Numbered from the stretch's first letter, positions 1 through 11,034 are shown. The stretch: DNA of 64,000 nucleotides from Acanthosepion pharaonis (GCA_903632075.3 CAHIKZ030005207.1:51001-115000); one strand, 5' to 3'. Numbers and translations: made by a program. Notes: a model not told the origin generated them from the letters alone.

Positions 1-165
1 AGGATAGAATAGAAATAACGATCTTTAGTCGTCAGTTACTTCCTACATATACGCGTTTCCTCTATGGTCACGTGGTCTACTTAATTCAATAATGGGATCG
101 CCTGTCTTTGCTCACTAGCGATCTATGTTCAAACTCATGTGTTGGCAGTGACACTTTATTCCAAT
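1..165. repeat. 165-bp direct repeat, copy 1
   Basis: This segment is repeated in the same orientation at about 3150-3334. The shared part covers the block around 'cctctatggtcac', the block 'cttaattcaataatgg' and the end 'caacactttattcc' (with variants). This copy keeps several CpG sites (for example acgcg near 51 and cacgtg near 69) that are TG or CA in the other copy. It has no reading frame. It could be the edge of a larger dispersed repeat cut by the window start. Confidence 0.7.
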
Positions 166-179
166 AGATGATAAATAGG

Positions 180-560
180 GTTTGGTTCGGTTTGTTTTAT
201 GGCATATCAACCTCAAAGGGTTATCTAATGCTGACAAAATTTTCATTGTTGGTAATATTTTTTTTTTAAAAATCTATTTCTGGTAATATTTTTTCCTTCA
301 AAAATCTATTTCTGGTAATAAAATCTATTTTTACACTTTCGTAATGTTTTGACCCTAGTTTGGGGGTTAACTATTTGCCCATAGCTGGGACCCTAACAGG
401 TGCTACCACCCCAGGTCAGGGTGGACCTGGGAACACCAGCAATTAAGAGCTGCTTACACACTCATCAAAACCTTCTGATCAGAGGCCTTGATGTTGGCCA
501 TAGTTTATCATCTTACCCAGGATATGGACGTAGTTTATCGTCATACACAGGATGAAATAA
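180..560 (+). repeat. Dispersed repeat family A, copy 1
   Basis: Family A is the commonest dispersed unit of the window, with full or partial copies near 0.2, 6.3, 23.3, 29.4, 44.3, 49.4, 54.9 and 60.8 kb on both strands. In order it has a 'ggtttggttt' head, a phrase around 'atggcatatcaacctca', a variable number of ~30-bp subunits ('ctggtaatatttttt' plus 'caaaaatctatt'), a conserved core with 'gggaccctaacaggtgct' and 'ggtggacctgggaac', and a tail with 'gtagtttatcgtc'. It has no long reading frame and I see no tRNA-like promoter, so it is a non-autonomous element of unknown class. Confidence 0.8.
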
Positions 561-772
561 ATAAGGTGTTACAAACTCCTTGAGAGAGTAAGTGATACAC
601 TTTCTGTAATATTAGTCACCAACAAGTCATCCCTGTTGTCTTCTAAATCATGTTGGCTCAGAATTTGCATGAAGACCATAAGGTACACAGCCATAATTTC
701 CAACCAATGTAGCTCTACATTCATCATTAAAAAGTCATCAGGTTTTATATATGTTCTTATTTTTAGACAATA

Positions 773-2642
773 CTAGCAGTAGACCCCGGCGTTGCCCGGG
801 GATGTAAAAGTAAAAGATAGATCAAGTATGGACGATCATAAAGACTGAAAAATAAAATTGACAAAGATTATTGTTTAAGGTTGACAGACACGCATGTCTT
901 AATTAGTTTTTTTATTTTTTTACGAATTAGTCAAACCCAAATTCAAACAAAAACATTGTTTACAATCGTTATGAGTTATGGAAATAATACAGTAATTCCA
1001 TCTACGTTTTTTACGCCTGCCGAAGTTTTCCTCCCTTCCTTCCACGTGTGTACAGCGCGTCCACTGATTACACCCCTTCTTTTCTCGTTAAGCTAAATAT
1101 AGTAGTAAACCTTTTCTTTAGTTTTAAATAAGTAAGTTATTGTAGTTTTATCACCTCCTGTTGATATCTAACAAATTTAAATTACCGTTTTTCCCACGTT
1201 TTTCTCTGACGTCACGGACAAACTAATCGTTTGAGTTCAGTCGGGCTAAAAATTTCGATCCATGAAGTTGACTCATTTATCCCTCATCAGTCAACCTTAA
1301 ATACAGACAGGGATATCTTACTGACAACAAATAATTCTTCATCCCTTTTGGCTCGTCGCAAAAAATTTTCTTCAAGACGATGCAACCAACAACAAATAAG
1401 TCTTCGTCCCCTTTTGGCTCGTCGTAAAATAATTTTTAGCAGCAAATTCAATGCCTGATCCCAAAATCTGAGATGACTGAACTTTCTCACTACCGTGAAC
1501 CTGAACAAAAAGGGTATATAAAAAAAAACAAACACAAAACACTACACACCAAATCCACAGTAAGTACTTTTTTTATCTGTACAATACACCCAAATCCACA
1601 GAACTTAAAAAAACTTTTTTTATCTGTATCCATCTACACCTGATCTGTGTTAATAAGTTGTTTTCCATTTAATAAAAGAACTTGTTTTGAAAAAAAAAAA
1701 ACTTTTCCCGCCTTGTTCACCTTGCTATCCTACAAAAAAAAAAGTGAAGTTTTGTTGAAATCAGTTGAAAAATGTAGATAGCCTTTCTTTGTAACCTTTT
1801 ACAATTTATGATTTTTACTTATTGAATACAGTAAAAAAATTGCATATTTTGCTTGTGGTGATTCATAATTAGAATTCTGATTTGAATATATTTTCCACTC
1901 GTTGTTTCTAATACAAAAATATTAACTTTATTTGGGTTTATTAATTTATTACAAGTACTGTGTTCTTTCCTTAATAATTATCATCTTCGAAATATTGTTG
2001 TTTTTTGTCTATCAGATTTCTTACGTCGGCATTTTTAAATTATTTCTTAATACTTTCTTTTAAATATTGAATTAATTTCAAATAGAACCAATACCTTATT
2101 GATCTGCCTTTGTAACAAATTGCAAAGGGAATTGTAAAACGGCCCTAAAGTACGTGGAATTATCTTTCCCTATTTTATCAAATCAAAAAATGATTGATTA
2201 TCTGTCCTTTTTTGAAAAAAAAAACAATATTTTTAACGAAAATTTCAGACGTGCTAAGAACAATTAAAAAATGTAAAAAAAATACCCCCAAAATACTTTG
2301 AACTTTCCTCTTTAATAATAATATGAACATTAGATGATAAAATTTTGTTTTCGTCAAGTTCGGCATCTTTTTCATCATGCTATGCTCTTTTGTTTACATT
2401 TTCGTGGGTGAGTTCTCCCCCTTTCATTCTCACGATGTGTCTTAATCGTGTTTTCAAAATGATTTTCTTAAAAACTGTGTTTTTCCCATTTTCGGCCCCG
2501 TTAGAACCACCACAAGGTAATTTTATGTAGTCCTGTGAAGTTCTGTTGCAATCGGCTAAAAAATGTAGGAAATTCGATCCAACATATAAACGTTACAGAC
2601 ACACACACACACAACCTGCGTTTTATAATAAGTAAGATAAGA
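773..2642 (-). mobile_element. Non-autonomous Helitron, 1.87 kb
   Basis: Read on the minus strand, the element starts with TC after an A (2642, or alternatively 2637), has a T-rich then GT-rich 5' segment, and ends with CTAG (776-773) followed by T. Seven nucleotides before the end lies a GC-rich hairpin with a 6-bp stem (784-801). TC...hairpin...CTRR inserted between A and T is the Helitron signature. The same 5' and 3' ends are found in the 14685-15453 element. No Rep/helicase frame is present; the 75-82 aa frames near 1231-1535 come from a ~70-bp internal duplication ('cttttggctcgtcg' twice), so it must have been moved in trans. Confidence 0.75.
784..801 (-). other. Helitron 3'-terminal hairpin
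   Basis: The 18-nt sequence has a perfect 6-bp GC stem (ccccgg with ccgggg) and a 6-nt loop. On the element strand it is followed by TCTACTG and the terminal CTAG. In Helitrons such a hairpin just before CTRR acts as the transposition terminator; this role is known for the family and inferred here. Confidence 0.75.
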
Positions 2643-3149
2643 TGCTTAATACTCTGCATCTTTTTTGTGTACTTTTTAAAAAACTGCATTTAAAAATAAT
2701 TAAAAATACACTGTAATAAAAATTTTGAACACTTATTGGAAACTAAGATTTTAAAATGACTAAATATTGTCTTTTGTAATGACCTTTTCAGACTTGTTAA
2801 ATATCACATAAAGATGTCACAGTGAAAATTAAACTTCATCTTTTTACTTGAAATTGAAATAATAAATATTTTGTGACTCAACAAACACTTGTTTGACACT
2901 TTTGTGATGTCAACAAATACTCATTGTCACTTTTGTAATGTTCATCATAGTAGAGACTTTGTAATCACAAATACAATGTACATTATACCATTGAACAATG
3001 CTGGTGTCAGACACCTTCGAATGTCACTCGTAGTAATAGTACTTGCTCCATAATACTCACTCCTATAGTAATCTGTGTAGAGAAATAGTATAGTGAATAG
3101 AGTAGAGAATAGTGGTCCGTATAGTAATAGAGGATAGACTAGAAATGAG
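2643..3149. other. AT-rich spacer, nothing recognised
   Basis: I see no reading frame, repeat family or RNA gene here apart from short phrases containing 'agtaatagaggatagact' repeated twice near its 3' end (3126-3180). Confidence 0.5.
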
Positions 3150-3334
3150 GACTCTAATAGTAATAGAGGATAGACTAGAATGACAATTGATCTAGATGTG
3201 ACATGACTTCCTATATATGCATTTCCTCTATGGTCACATGGTGTACTTAATTCAATAATGGAATCGCCTGTGTTTGCTCACTGGTGATCCATATTCAAAC
3301 TCAAGTGTCAACAGCAACACTTTATTCCTATATA
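3150..3334. repeat. 165-bp direct repeat, copy 2
   Basis: This copy matches 1-165 with about one difference in eight bases. Several differences are CpG in copy 1 and TpG or CpA here, as expected of older or more heavily methylated DNA. The two copies lie about 3.15 kb apart in direct orientation and enclose a family A copy and a Helitron. Confidence 0.7.
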
Positions 3335-3908
3335 ACAAAATCACATTGCAGGATGATGTATATGCTATAAAGTCAAACTTGGCAACATAAAAGGCTAATG
3401 AATTAAAACCTAACAAAGAGATTTACCTAGAGATGTACAATAATTTTGATTTGCCAATTTCAATTATAATTACTCAAACACAGGGTTTTAATAAAAGAAA
3501 ACCAAAGAAGAAAATATATTTTCAAAAGTGAATGTGTATATTACAAAGAGAGGTATTGTATAGAAAGACAAATGACCTGTTCTACACTAAGTTGTTGAAC
3601 ACAGACGCTTCCACTCACTATAAATATTACCAGTGAACTATAAGTAGGGCTTCTGCTCATAGGAATGGAGTTGCAAAGTAGTTGAAAGGGGGTCAAAAAC
3701 TACATTACTTGCTATTACTGTATTATTAATCCATGTGTTTAAATAGCTTCTTCACTAATCATTTCTTCCAATGTTTTCTTTAGAATCTTAATAACCAGAA
3801 TTATGAGCTTATACGAGAATTCTAACAATATACAAATAGTTTTCTAAAGGGAAATGGCTGAATTCACATAAATCTTTGGAGTAAAGATTCCAGAACAAAA
3901 ATAACAAA
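3335..3908. other. Spacer, nothing recognised
   Basis: AT-rich single-copy-looking sequence with no supported gene, RNA or repeat. Confidence 0.5.
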
Positions 3909-4372
3909 ATGAACAATGGAGATTTTACTATGAAAATGCATTGGGAAATTATTTTTTACTATGAAAATGCATTGGCCAATGATTTTTATATGAAAAATGC
4001 ACTGGCCAATGGTTTTTATTGTAAAAATGCATTGGCCAATGATTTTTATTATGAAAATGCATTAGCCAATGATTTTTACTATGAAAATGCATTGGCCAAT
4101 GATTTTTACTATGAAAATTCATTGGCCAATGATTTTTACTATGAAAATGCATTGGCCAAAAATTTCATTGGCCAATGATTTTTACTATGAAAATGCATTG
4201 GCCAATGATTTTACTATGAAAATTCATTGGTCAATGATTTTTTTTGCATTGGTCAATGATTTTTACTAAAATTCATTGGCCAATGATTTTTACTATGAAA
4301 ATTCATTGGCCAATGATTTTTACTATGAAAATTCATTGGCCAATGATTTTTACTATGAAAATGCACCCTGAA
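3909..4372. repeat. 30-bp minisatellite of palindromic CCAAT motifs
   Basis: About 15 copies of a 30-bp unit of the form atgaaaatgc/attggccaat/gatttttact. The central 10 bp, ATTGGCCAAT, is a perfect palindrome carrying a CCAAT box on both strands. Because 30 is a multiple of three, frames stay open on both strands and in more than one register, giving false decapeptide-repeat proteins (ENALANDFYY and similar). A few units are shortened (around 4161-4170 and 4230-4270), which shifts the frame. I treat it as a minisatellite, not a gene. Confidence 0.9.
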
Positions 4373-4659
4373 TGCTCCTCAATGATTCAAAATATATTGG
4401 AGACCAGCTGTACAAATTTAAATAATTTTTAATTATTTCAGTATTTGTATTATTTGACACTTGTAAACAAACTTAGCCTGCATGTTTTTTGATGTGTTAA
4501 TATTACTAAGCATTTTTTGTAATATTATAGAATTGAATAAATATGAGAAATTGTGAATAATTAATTAAATGTGAGAATTTCAGTTTCGTGAAACAAATGA
4601 ACAACCATCCTGGTCAAAGGTTAACTGAAAACACTAACTAGCGAATTAAAAATTGATCA

Positions 4660-4720
4660 CTTATATGATATCTGTCTATATCTCTGAGATGAGATCTTAT
4701 GATTACTGTTGTCAAAAATA
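4660..4720 (-). repeat. SINE family S, outer inverted-repeat fragment
   Basis: The phrase around 'tctgtctatatctctgagatg' in shortened form matches the outer end of the foldback SINE copies at 55.3 kb and (reversed) 40.7 kb. Here it stands alone and may be the left outer arm of the copy that ends at 5380. Confidence 0.6.
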
Positions 4721-4923
4721 TGGAGGGAAAAGGAAGACCACCATTCCCATGTGGGATGAGGTTGAAATAATAGACAGGGAGCATCACTGGAAAATATGAA
4801 AACTTAAAGAATCAGCACATATACTAGGCCACAAAAATCTCCTGAGCCAACCAAGCTTAGAAATGAACACAATATGGGAAACAGTAATAAGGGATCCAAG
4901 AGAAAAGAAATGAACAACAACAA

Positions 4924-5046
4924 AACTTGCAATATAAGCTCTGGTAAAAAAAATGCAATAATAACAAGAAAAATTTGCAATATAAGCTCTGGTAAAAAAA
5001 AATGCAATAATAACAAGAAAAACTTGCAATATAAGCTCTGGTAAAG
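4924..5046. repeat. ~49-bp tandem repeat, 2.5 copies
   Basis: The phrase 'ttgcaatataagctctggt' occurs at 4927, 4975 and 5024, joined by A-rich 'atgcaataataacaagaa' linkers. The 102-116 aa minus-strand frames spanning it (4784-5134) are produced by this repetition and show no domain. Confidence 0.8.
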
Positions 5047-5089
5047 AAATAGTTTCTGAGACATTAGGTTTGTAAGTCCTAGAAATTTG

Positions 5090-5380
5090 TATACTGATGT
5101 CCTCAATGACACATGACCCAGTGGATAAAGACATTGGTTAGATCCAGTGGCTAGACCAGTTCAATACCAGGCCACAGTAGTAGTGAACCTTGGAGAGTTG
5201 AATTAAAGGGAAATAACTGAGACATCTGGAAGAGGCATGACTTGTGGAACTAGAACAATCTACGTTTCAGTTTGAAATTCCAATCACCTGAAGAAGGCCA
5301 GAGTGTACAGTGTGAATATGGCAATGAGGATAACAGCCCAAATAATGTAAATAATACAAGCACTTATATAATGTAACTCC
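5090..5380 (+). mobile_element. SINE family S, tRNA-like head and tail
   Basis: The unit begins with a tRNA-like stretch (A-box-like 'cagtggataaagac', B-box-like 'agttcaatacc' near 5160), continues through the conserved body ('ataactgagacatctgga', 'gtggaactagaacaatct'), the CTGAAGAAGGCC motif at 5288-5299, and ends with the 'gaatatggcaatgaggataac' type tail. Other copies: 8.3-8.7, 35.5, 40.7-41.0 and 55.3-55.8 kb. Its tail is the likely source of the tandem arrays at 21.4 and 39.1 kb. Confidence 0.75.
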
Positions 5381-5571
5381 ATAAAAAAACAAAAATTAGA
5401 TTTCTGATTGGTCGATTATATAGGAATGTAAAAATTCAGATTTTGCACATGTACAAAACTGAGTTAATTTCTCTGTCATTCGGTTTTCTTTTCTTTTTTT
5501 TTTTAAAAATAAAAAAGAGTTTTCAGTGACAGTACAGGGTTACAGAATTGTAGGAGAATGCTATAGATATA

Positions 5572-5628
5572 ATAATGGGATAGATATATATGTGGAATGG
5601 GGTTCCACATATATAGCTATCCCATTAT
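5572..5628. repeat. 26-bp hairpin (snapback) sequence
   Basis: Left arm 5572-5597 and right arm 5603-5628 are inverted copies with one mismatch around a 5-nt loop (tgggg). The right arm is followed by 'gctaattggcttgtcgacc', a GC-richer stretch of about 200 bp that I do not recognise. Confidence 0.8.
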
Positions 5629-6235
5629 GCTAATTGGCTTGTCGACCCTACAAGAAGGTTCATCTGCCCTTTGACAGGTCTTGTTTTTAATCGTGCTAAC
5701 CATTCTCCTCACCAGAAAAGCCTGGTAGTGGAAGCAGTTTATCTGCCGATAACCCAACCCAGCAGCAGATGTAGCTCAGTTACACGGTACCAATAGTGGT
5801 TGTAGATTGATGTGACATAATGTGAGATATCTTAATTATTAAATTTTGGAAATTACCACAGATCTGCTAATTACAAATAATTTTTCCATCGTTTCCTTCT
5901 AGCAGTATTCCAGATATGAAAATCAATATCAGAAATTTTCAGAGATTTTGAATCTTTACAATTTTTTTTTCCAATCACTATTTTGATGAAGAAGAGTTAA
6001 ATTTAAATTCAAGAAACCAACAAATTTGTCACAGAAATGAGTGTAATGAACTGGCAGACAGCATGTCCTGAATTATTCGTTTTATTTTTCTTGCATTGGA
6101 AATTCAAGGAATCATGGATGAGATATCATGGGATAATCCCCCTGAAGCGTAATTTTCCTCATTACTTTTTTGTCATTAAATTCATGAAAAGATAAAAAAA
6201 AAAACAACTAAATTTTCTATCCAGGATGGAAAGAA

Positions 6236-6730
6236 AATTTTTTTTTTTTTTATTACGATAAACTACATCTGCACCCTGGGTAAGACGATAAACTACGTCC
6301 AACAGCAAGGCCTTTGATCAGGAGATTTTGAGGAGCGTGGAACCACCTCTTAATTGCTGATGTTCCCAGGTCCACCCTGACCCAGGGTGGTAGCACCTGT
6401 TAGGGTCCCAGCTATGGGCAAATAGCTGACACCCAAACTTGTCTAAAAATAGGTTTTAATACCAGAAATATTAGTAATAAAAAAAAATTATTACCAGCAA
6501 TAATTTTTGAAAAATTATTATCAGCAATACTTTAAAAAAAATACCAGCAATACAAACAGTTATACATTCTTTGAAAAAAATATGACCAGCTATAGATTTC
6601 TTCAAGGAAAAATATTCCCAGAAATAGATTTTTGAAGAAAAACATTACAAGCAATAAAAATTTTGTTGGCATTAAATAACCCATTGAGGTCTATATGCCA
6701 TAAAACAAAACCAACCAAACCAAATTTTCA
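6236..6730 (-). repeat. Dispersed repeat family A, copy 2
   Basis: Reverse complement of the family A order: the 'gataaactac' tail (6255-6300), the 'ggtggtagcacctgtta' core at about 6388, several 'ttaccagcaata' subunits (6480-6660) and the 'atgccataaaacaaaacc' head (6697-6720). It looks complete. Confidence 0.85.
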
Positions 6731-7071
6731 ATATGGATATATTGTATACTTGAAATAAAATAAATTTGAATCAATTTTGAAGAAAAAATATCTTAAGGGT
6801 TAGATGGTCCAATAAAGCATAAGTTGATCCTCATAGGGTAGTCCACATTGTTAGTTTTATACCAGACAGAACTAACCTGTAATTGTTAGAAAGTAAGTGT
6901 TACAGTTCATTCCCAAAGGATCTCAATCATTACTGGATACCTCATTTATGAAACTTTGTGCCAGACTTACATGAAAAAAATGCCCTTTCGGTTAAACAAA
7001 AATTAGTACCCCACCTTACCTTTGCTCTTTTAAGTCTTTAGCATACAACAGTCTAAAACTAGCCACATAAA

Positions 7072-7660
7072 TATCTGTTTGTGGTCAAAGTCTCACTGTT
7101 TTCATGACTTCCTACCCTATTTGATATTGTCATATATTACGACAGAGTCAATATGGGCGCGTTAAACACTGAAAGCTGGTATTTACTTTAACCCTTTAAC
7201 ATTCAACAAACTCAAATCCGCCTTGTAAATATTGACTTTCAAAGTCACTGTTTGTGATCAAAGTCTCATTCTTCGCATGACTTCCTGTGTTATTTGGGAT
7301 GATGTCACCATATATTATGGCAGAGTAAACATGGGTGGCTTAAACATTGAGAGCTGATATTTACTTTAAAACTTCAGCATTCAACACTATCAAACCCACC
7401 CCATAAATATCAGCTCTCAAAATCTCACTATATTCAAAATCTCGCTGTTTGCGTGATTTCCTACATTACTTGTAACGATGTCATCATACATTATGGCAGA
7501 GTATATATGGAGCAGGTTATGATGGGTCAACAATTGAGAGCTGATATTTACTTTAACGCTTTAGCATTCAACACGCTCAAAATATCGGCTCTTTAATGGT
7601 GGGCTCAGCATTGAGAGCTGATATTTATGGGGTGGGTCTGGATAGGTAGAATGCTAAAAG
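7072..7660. repeat. ~182-bp tandem repeat, about 3 copies
   Basis: Starts of units near 7075, 7250 and 7435 share 'caaagtctcac' or 'tcaaagtctcat', 'catgacttcct', 'atattatggcagagta' and 'gagctgatatttacttta'. Each unit also contains the inverse phrase 'aaatatcagctctcaa', so a unit can fold on itself. The units are 75-85 percent alike by eye. No coding frame. Confidence 0.7.
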
Positions 7661-7769
7661 GTTAATTGTCATTTGTTAATTAAAAAAATAAATGAATAAT
7701 CAAAACTAATTAAGTATTAAGAAACAGAAAAGTTTCACTCAAAACAAAGAAAACAGTACTAAACTAATA

Positions 7770-8165
7770 TCAGTCCTCCTGGCAATGAATGCCAGACAAT
7801 CTTCTTGAAGATGAAAAAGAGACTTGAAGCAACGGAAATTGCGATTCTTGAGAAGGATGCTGAGAATACCAAATGGTAAAATTTTAGAGAAAATGGAAAC
7901 GAAAAGGACACTTATATTTAACATCAGAAAGACAGAGCTGAAATTTCTAGGGCATATGAGGAAAGAAGGCTTGGAAAATTTGATACCCACAGGACATAAT
8001 GACAGCAAGAGGGAGAGAGGAAAACAATGCCTAACCTACCTAGTGATGGTGGGACAGGGTTTAGGAGAGGTAACAAAAAAACAAAATTTATTAGGAAATA
8101 TGAAGAACAGAAGTTGTTTAGAGCCATGAACACCAATGTCCTTAAGGAACATCACACATAGAAAA
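7770..8165 (+). pseudogene. LINE C-terminal domain fragment
   Basis: A 101-aa frame at 7824-8129 contains the blocks RRMLRIPNGKILEKMETKR, NIRKTELKFLGHMRKEGLEN, GKQCLTYL and GLGEV. These follow the same order as the C-terminal part of the reverse transcriptase polyprotein at 61182-61913 and of the fragment at 27250-27560. This C-terminus lies after the RT thumb in RTE-like LINEs often annotated as 'craniofacial development protein 2-like' (family knowledge; the clade is not proven here). The RT core is absent, so it is a 5'-truncated dead copy. The element 3' end is near 8165 ('aaggaacatcacacatag'). Confidence 0.7.
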
Positions 8166-8299
8166 AGATGTCATAACACTTTAGACATTTCTAAAACAGA
8201 AACAATCACCTGGAAGTGGAATAAAAACAGTGATAGCACAAAACCAGAATCCATTATCAAAATTCCAGATATGGAATTAGTAAATACTGAAGACTTGAA

Positions 8300-8700
8300 A
8301 AAACTACACTAGTTATATTAATCTGACTATTGTCCTCATCTTTGTCGCCATATTTGTCGCCATATTTATCACAACATTTCAGCTGTTGTACGCTGTGGCC
8401 TTCTTCAGGTGGTTAAAATGTCAAATTGAACCCTTTATTTCGCTCACTGAGATAGACTGTTCTAGTTCCACATGCCATGTCTAATGGATGTCAGTTATCT
8501 CCTGTTAATTCCCCTCTGAAAGTTCTCCACTGCCTTAACCAGGTATTGAACTCACACTCTTTGGTTCCTGTCACTGGATCTAATTAACGCCTTTATTCAC
8601 TGTGCCATGTTGTGATAAATATGGCGACAAAGATGAGGACAATAGTCTGAATAATGTAAATAGTGTACATAATACCTCATCTCAGAAATATAGACAGATA
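8300..8700. mobile_element. SINE family S, complete foldback copy
   Basis: Outer arms 'gactattgtcctcatctttg' (8323) and 'caaagatgaggacaatagtc' (8628) are exact inverse complements over this core and flank a minus-strand SINE body: CTGAAGAAGGCC motif (reverse, about 8397-8409), 'agttccacatgccatg', and a tRNA-like head near 8540-8610 with B-box-like 'aggtattgaactcacac'. The symmetry means a transcript of either strand would form a long stem around the tRNA-like centre. The small phrase 'gtcgccatatttgtcgccat' is duplicated at 8343-8372. Confidence 0.75.
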
Positions 8701-8754
8701 TTGAAAAACCTATTTTTCAGAAAAATTGTTTGAATAGAAATTTTTTTAAAATTT

Positions 8755-9415
8755 CAACGGAAAACAGTACTGGCAACTTGGTGAATGAATGCCAAATGTT
8801 TCCTTGTAGGGAAATGGCTAATATTACCATTAGAAATTAGAGAAACAGATGCTACACTTTGATCCCAGCCCAATGGCCAGGAAGTGAAGGAAAGCCTTAT
8901 TTGAGTAGCACTGGCTGCTTGGTCAATGAATACTGAATGTTTCCTTATATGGAAAAGACTAATATTACCATTATCATTGGAAAGGAGGAGAACAGATATT
9001 ACACTTTGATCCCAACCCAATGGCCAGGAAGTAAAGAAAAGCCTTACTTGAGTAGCACTGGCTGCTTGGTCAATGAATGCTGAATGTTTCCTTATAAGGA
9101 AAAGGCTAATATTACCATTATCATTAGAGAGGAGGAGAGCAGATACTACACTTTGATCCCAGCCCAATGGTCAGGAAGTAAAGAAAAGCCTTACTTGAGT
9201 AGCACTGGCTGCTTGGTCAATGAATGCTGAATATTTCCTTATAAGGAAAAGGCTAATATTACCATCAGAGATAAGGAGAGCAGATGCTATACTTTGATCC
9301 TATTCCAGCAGCCAGAGAGTGAAGAAAAGCCTAATTGAAGAAGCACTGGCTGCCTGGTCAATGAATGCCAAATGTTTCCTTGTAAGGAAAAAGTTACGAT
9401 TACCATTTAAGTGAG
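8755..9415. repeat. ~145-bp tandem satellite, about 4.5 copies
   Basis: The phrase 'cactggctgcttggtcaatg' recurs near 8909, 9056, 9202 and (variant) 9345, spacing 143-147 bp. Each unit also holds 'tttccttataaggaaa' (a palindrome), 'ctaatattaccat' and 'actttgatcccagcccaatg'. A 137-aa minus-strand frame (8754-9167) is open only because the units stay in phase; it repeats GWDQSV...RKHSAFIDQAASAT with no known domain. Isolated one- or two-unit copies occur at 45.4, 47.8 and 49.0 kb. Confidence 0.85.
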
Positions 9416-11030
9416 ATAAATATTTCATTAAATTACTTTTTATATTCATTTTGAATTATATATTTTGCTTCACTAAAGTGTCACAAAAATTATTTTTAAT
9501 AAATGCATCATTATTAAACAGTTATGACAATAATAAAAACCTATCTGTCAATTAATTGTATATTGACTGATTGTTTTTCATGGTTTATCAACCTTTAAAT
9601 CATTTGTATATTCAAGAATAAAACTAGCAGTTTGGTTATTTGTTCAAAAATGTTTTTTATTCATTAAGGCACAAAATTTTCAAACGGGTACAGTGTATCA
9701 CTAGAGTGTAATCAATTGTCTGTTCATTAACTTTTTAAGTAAAATTTTCATTGAATTCTTTGATTAATTTTTCTTTTTTGGAACCAATTGTCATGACAAA
9801 TGGATCATCTAATTACTAATCCTGCATTGGAGTTAAGAATAAATTTGGAGTCCACTAACATACCTTAGCTTTTGTATGACAGCATACACAGCAGATTAAA
9901 AGAAAAATGTTTTTCTCCTCCATGACAGCACAATGCTGCCTACAGCAAGTATAACACAAGAATAAATTTGGAGTCCACTAACATACCTTAACTTTTGGCA
10001 GTGTACACAGTGGAACAAAGGAAAATCATTCAATCACTGCAAAATGATTTAATGAATATGTTCAAGAACCAAATTCAAGGGTTTAATAATCATTTTTTCA
10101 CATAAAAACCTACAGAATTTTATTTAAATGAGATCAAGAGTGGCATGATAAGTGGTAAAATATAATTTAAAATAATCGTGAATATATAATTAAATAAAAT
10201 GTAGTTGTACTTAATTTTTTGGCAGAATATTGTTGACATAAAAGCTAATATATCTTCATTGATTTTTGATTATATATATGGCATGGCTAACAAAGCTCAA
10301 GAAACTAACAATCCAATGAATTCTTCAAACAAATCTGTTTGTTTAGAAACTGGTGTGTAGTCAATTACATGTTTTGCCTTTAATTACTAACTAAATTTTG
10401 AATGAATTATTTCTTTTTATATCAATTTTTAATTAAATATTTGATTTGGTTAACAAAGCTTAAGTAATGGTTGCAACAAATTTTATTTTTAAACTAATGC
10501 AAAATGCTCTAATCAAAACTATATGCTGTAATAATGTCTTATTAATTTTAAAGCGCTCGAAGTCTTATCAAAATGTTAATCTATTGTGAAGTTTTTGAAA
10601 ATTACATTTCCGTAACAATCATAATTAAAGATTACATTTTCATAATAATCAAATAAATAAAAATAAGAATTGTCTGGAAGATTGTACTGTACCAATCTTT
10701 CAAGTTGGAATTCAATCACATCAGATTTAAATTCAGATTACTGGCACTGTTGAAAAATATGGAACTCAGGAGGAATATAAAAAAAAAAAAAAAAAAGTTA
10801 GAAATTTTTTCCCTAGAAATGACCACACCAACAATCTGAGTATAATCTTAACAAATTATATATGTTATGGAAATGTTATATCTTTTGTCAAAAGCTGACA
10901 GATTTAAAACTGGTAAAATTAGCAATAAATAACAAATAAAAAGGGTTAAAAAAAAAAAAAAAGGACATTTTTTGTAGAATATTAATGATAAAAAAAAATT
11001 GACTGTCGTAAATGTGTGTTGGTACAGATG
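9416..11030. other. AT-rich region with one short duplication
   Basis: No gene recognised. The phrase beginning 'aataaatttggagtccacta' occurs at 9838 and again at 9961 (direct repeat, 123 bp apart). A 17-base A-run near 10780 and a 13-base A-run near 10950 are homopolymers that could be retroposon tails, but I cannot assign a body to either. Confidence 0.5.
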
Positions 11031-11034
11031 TAAA

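Noticed and set aside
1..3334. LTR retrotransposon with 165-bp LTRs
   Set aside because: The interior holds an unrelated family A copy and a complete Helitron, without primer site, polypurine tract or pol frames.
3909..4178. Decapeptide-repeat protein (ENALANDFYY)
   Set aside because: The 30-bp DNA period opens frames on both strands, and the array continues past the stops with frame-shifting unit changes. It is a minisatellite.
8754..9167. 137-aa repetitive protein
   Set aside because: In-phase satellite units; the same units elsewhere are broken in every frame.
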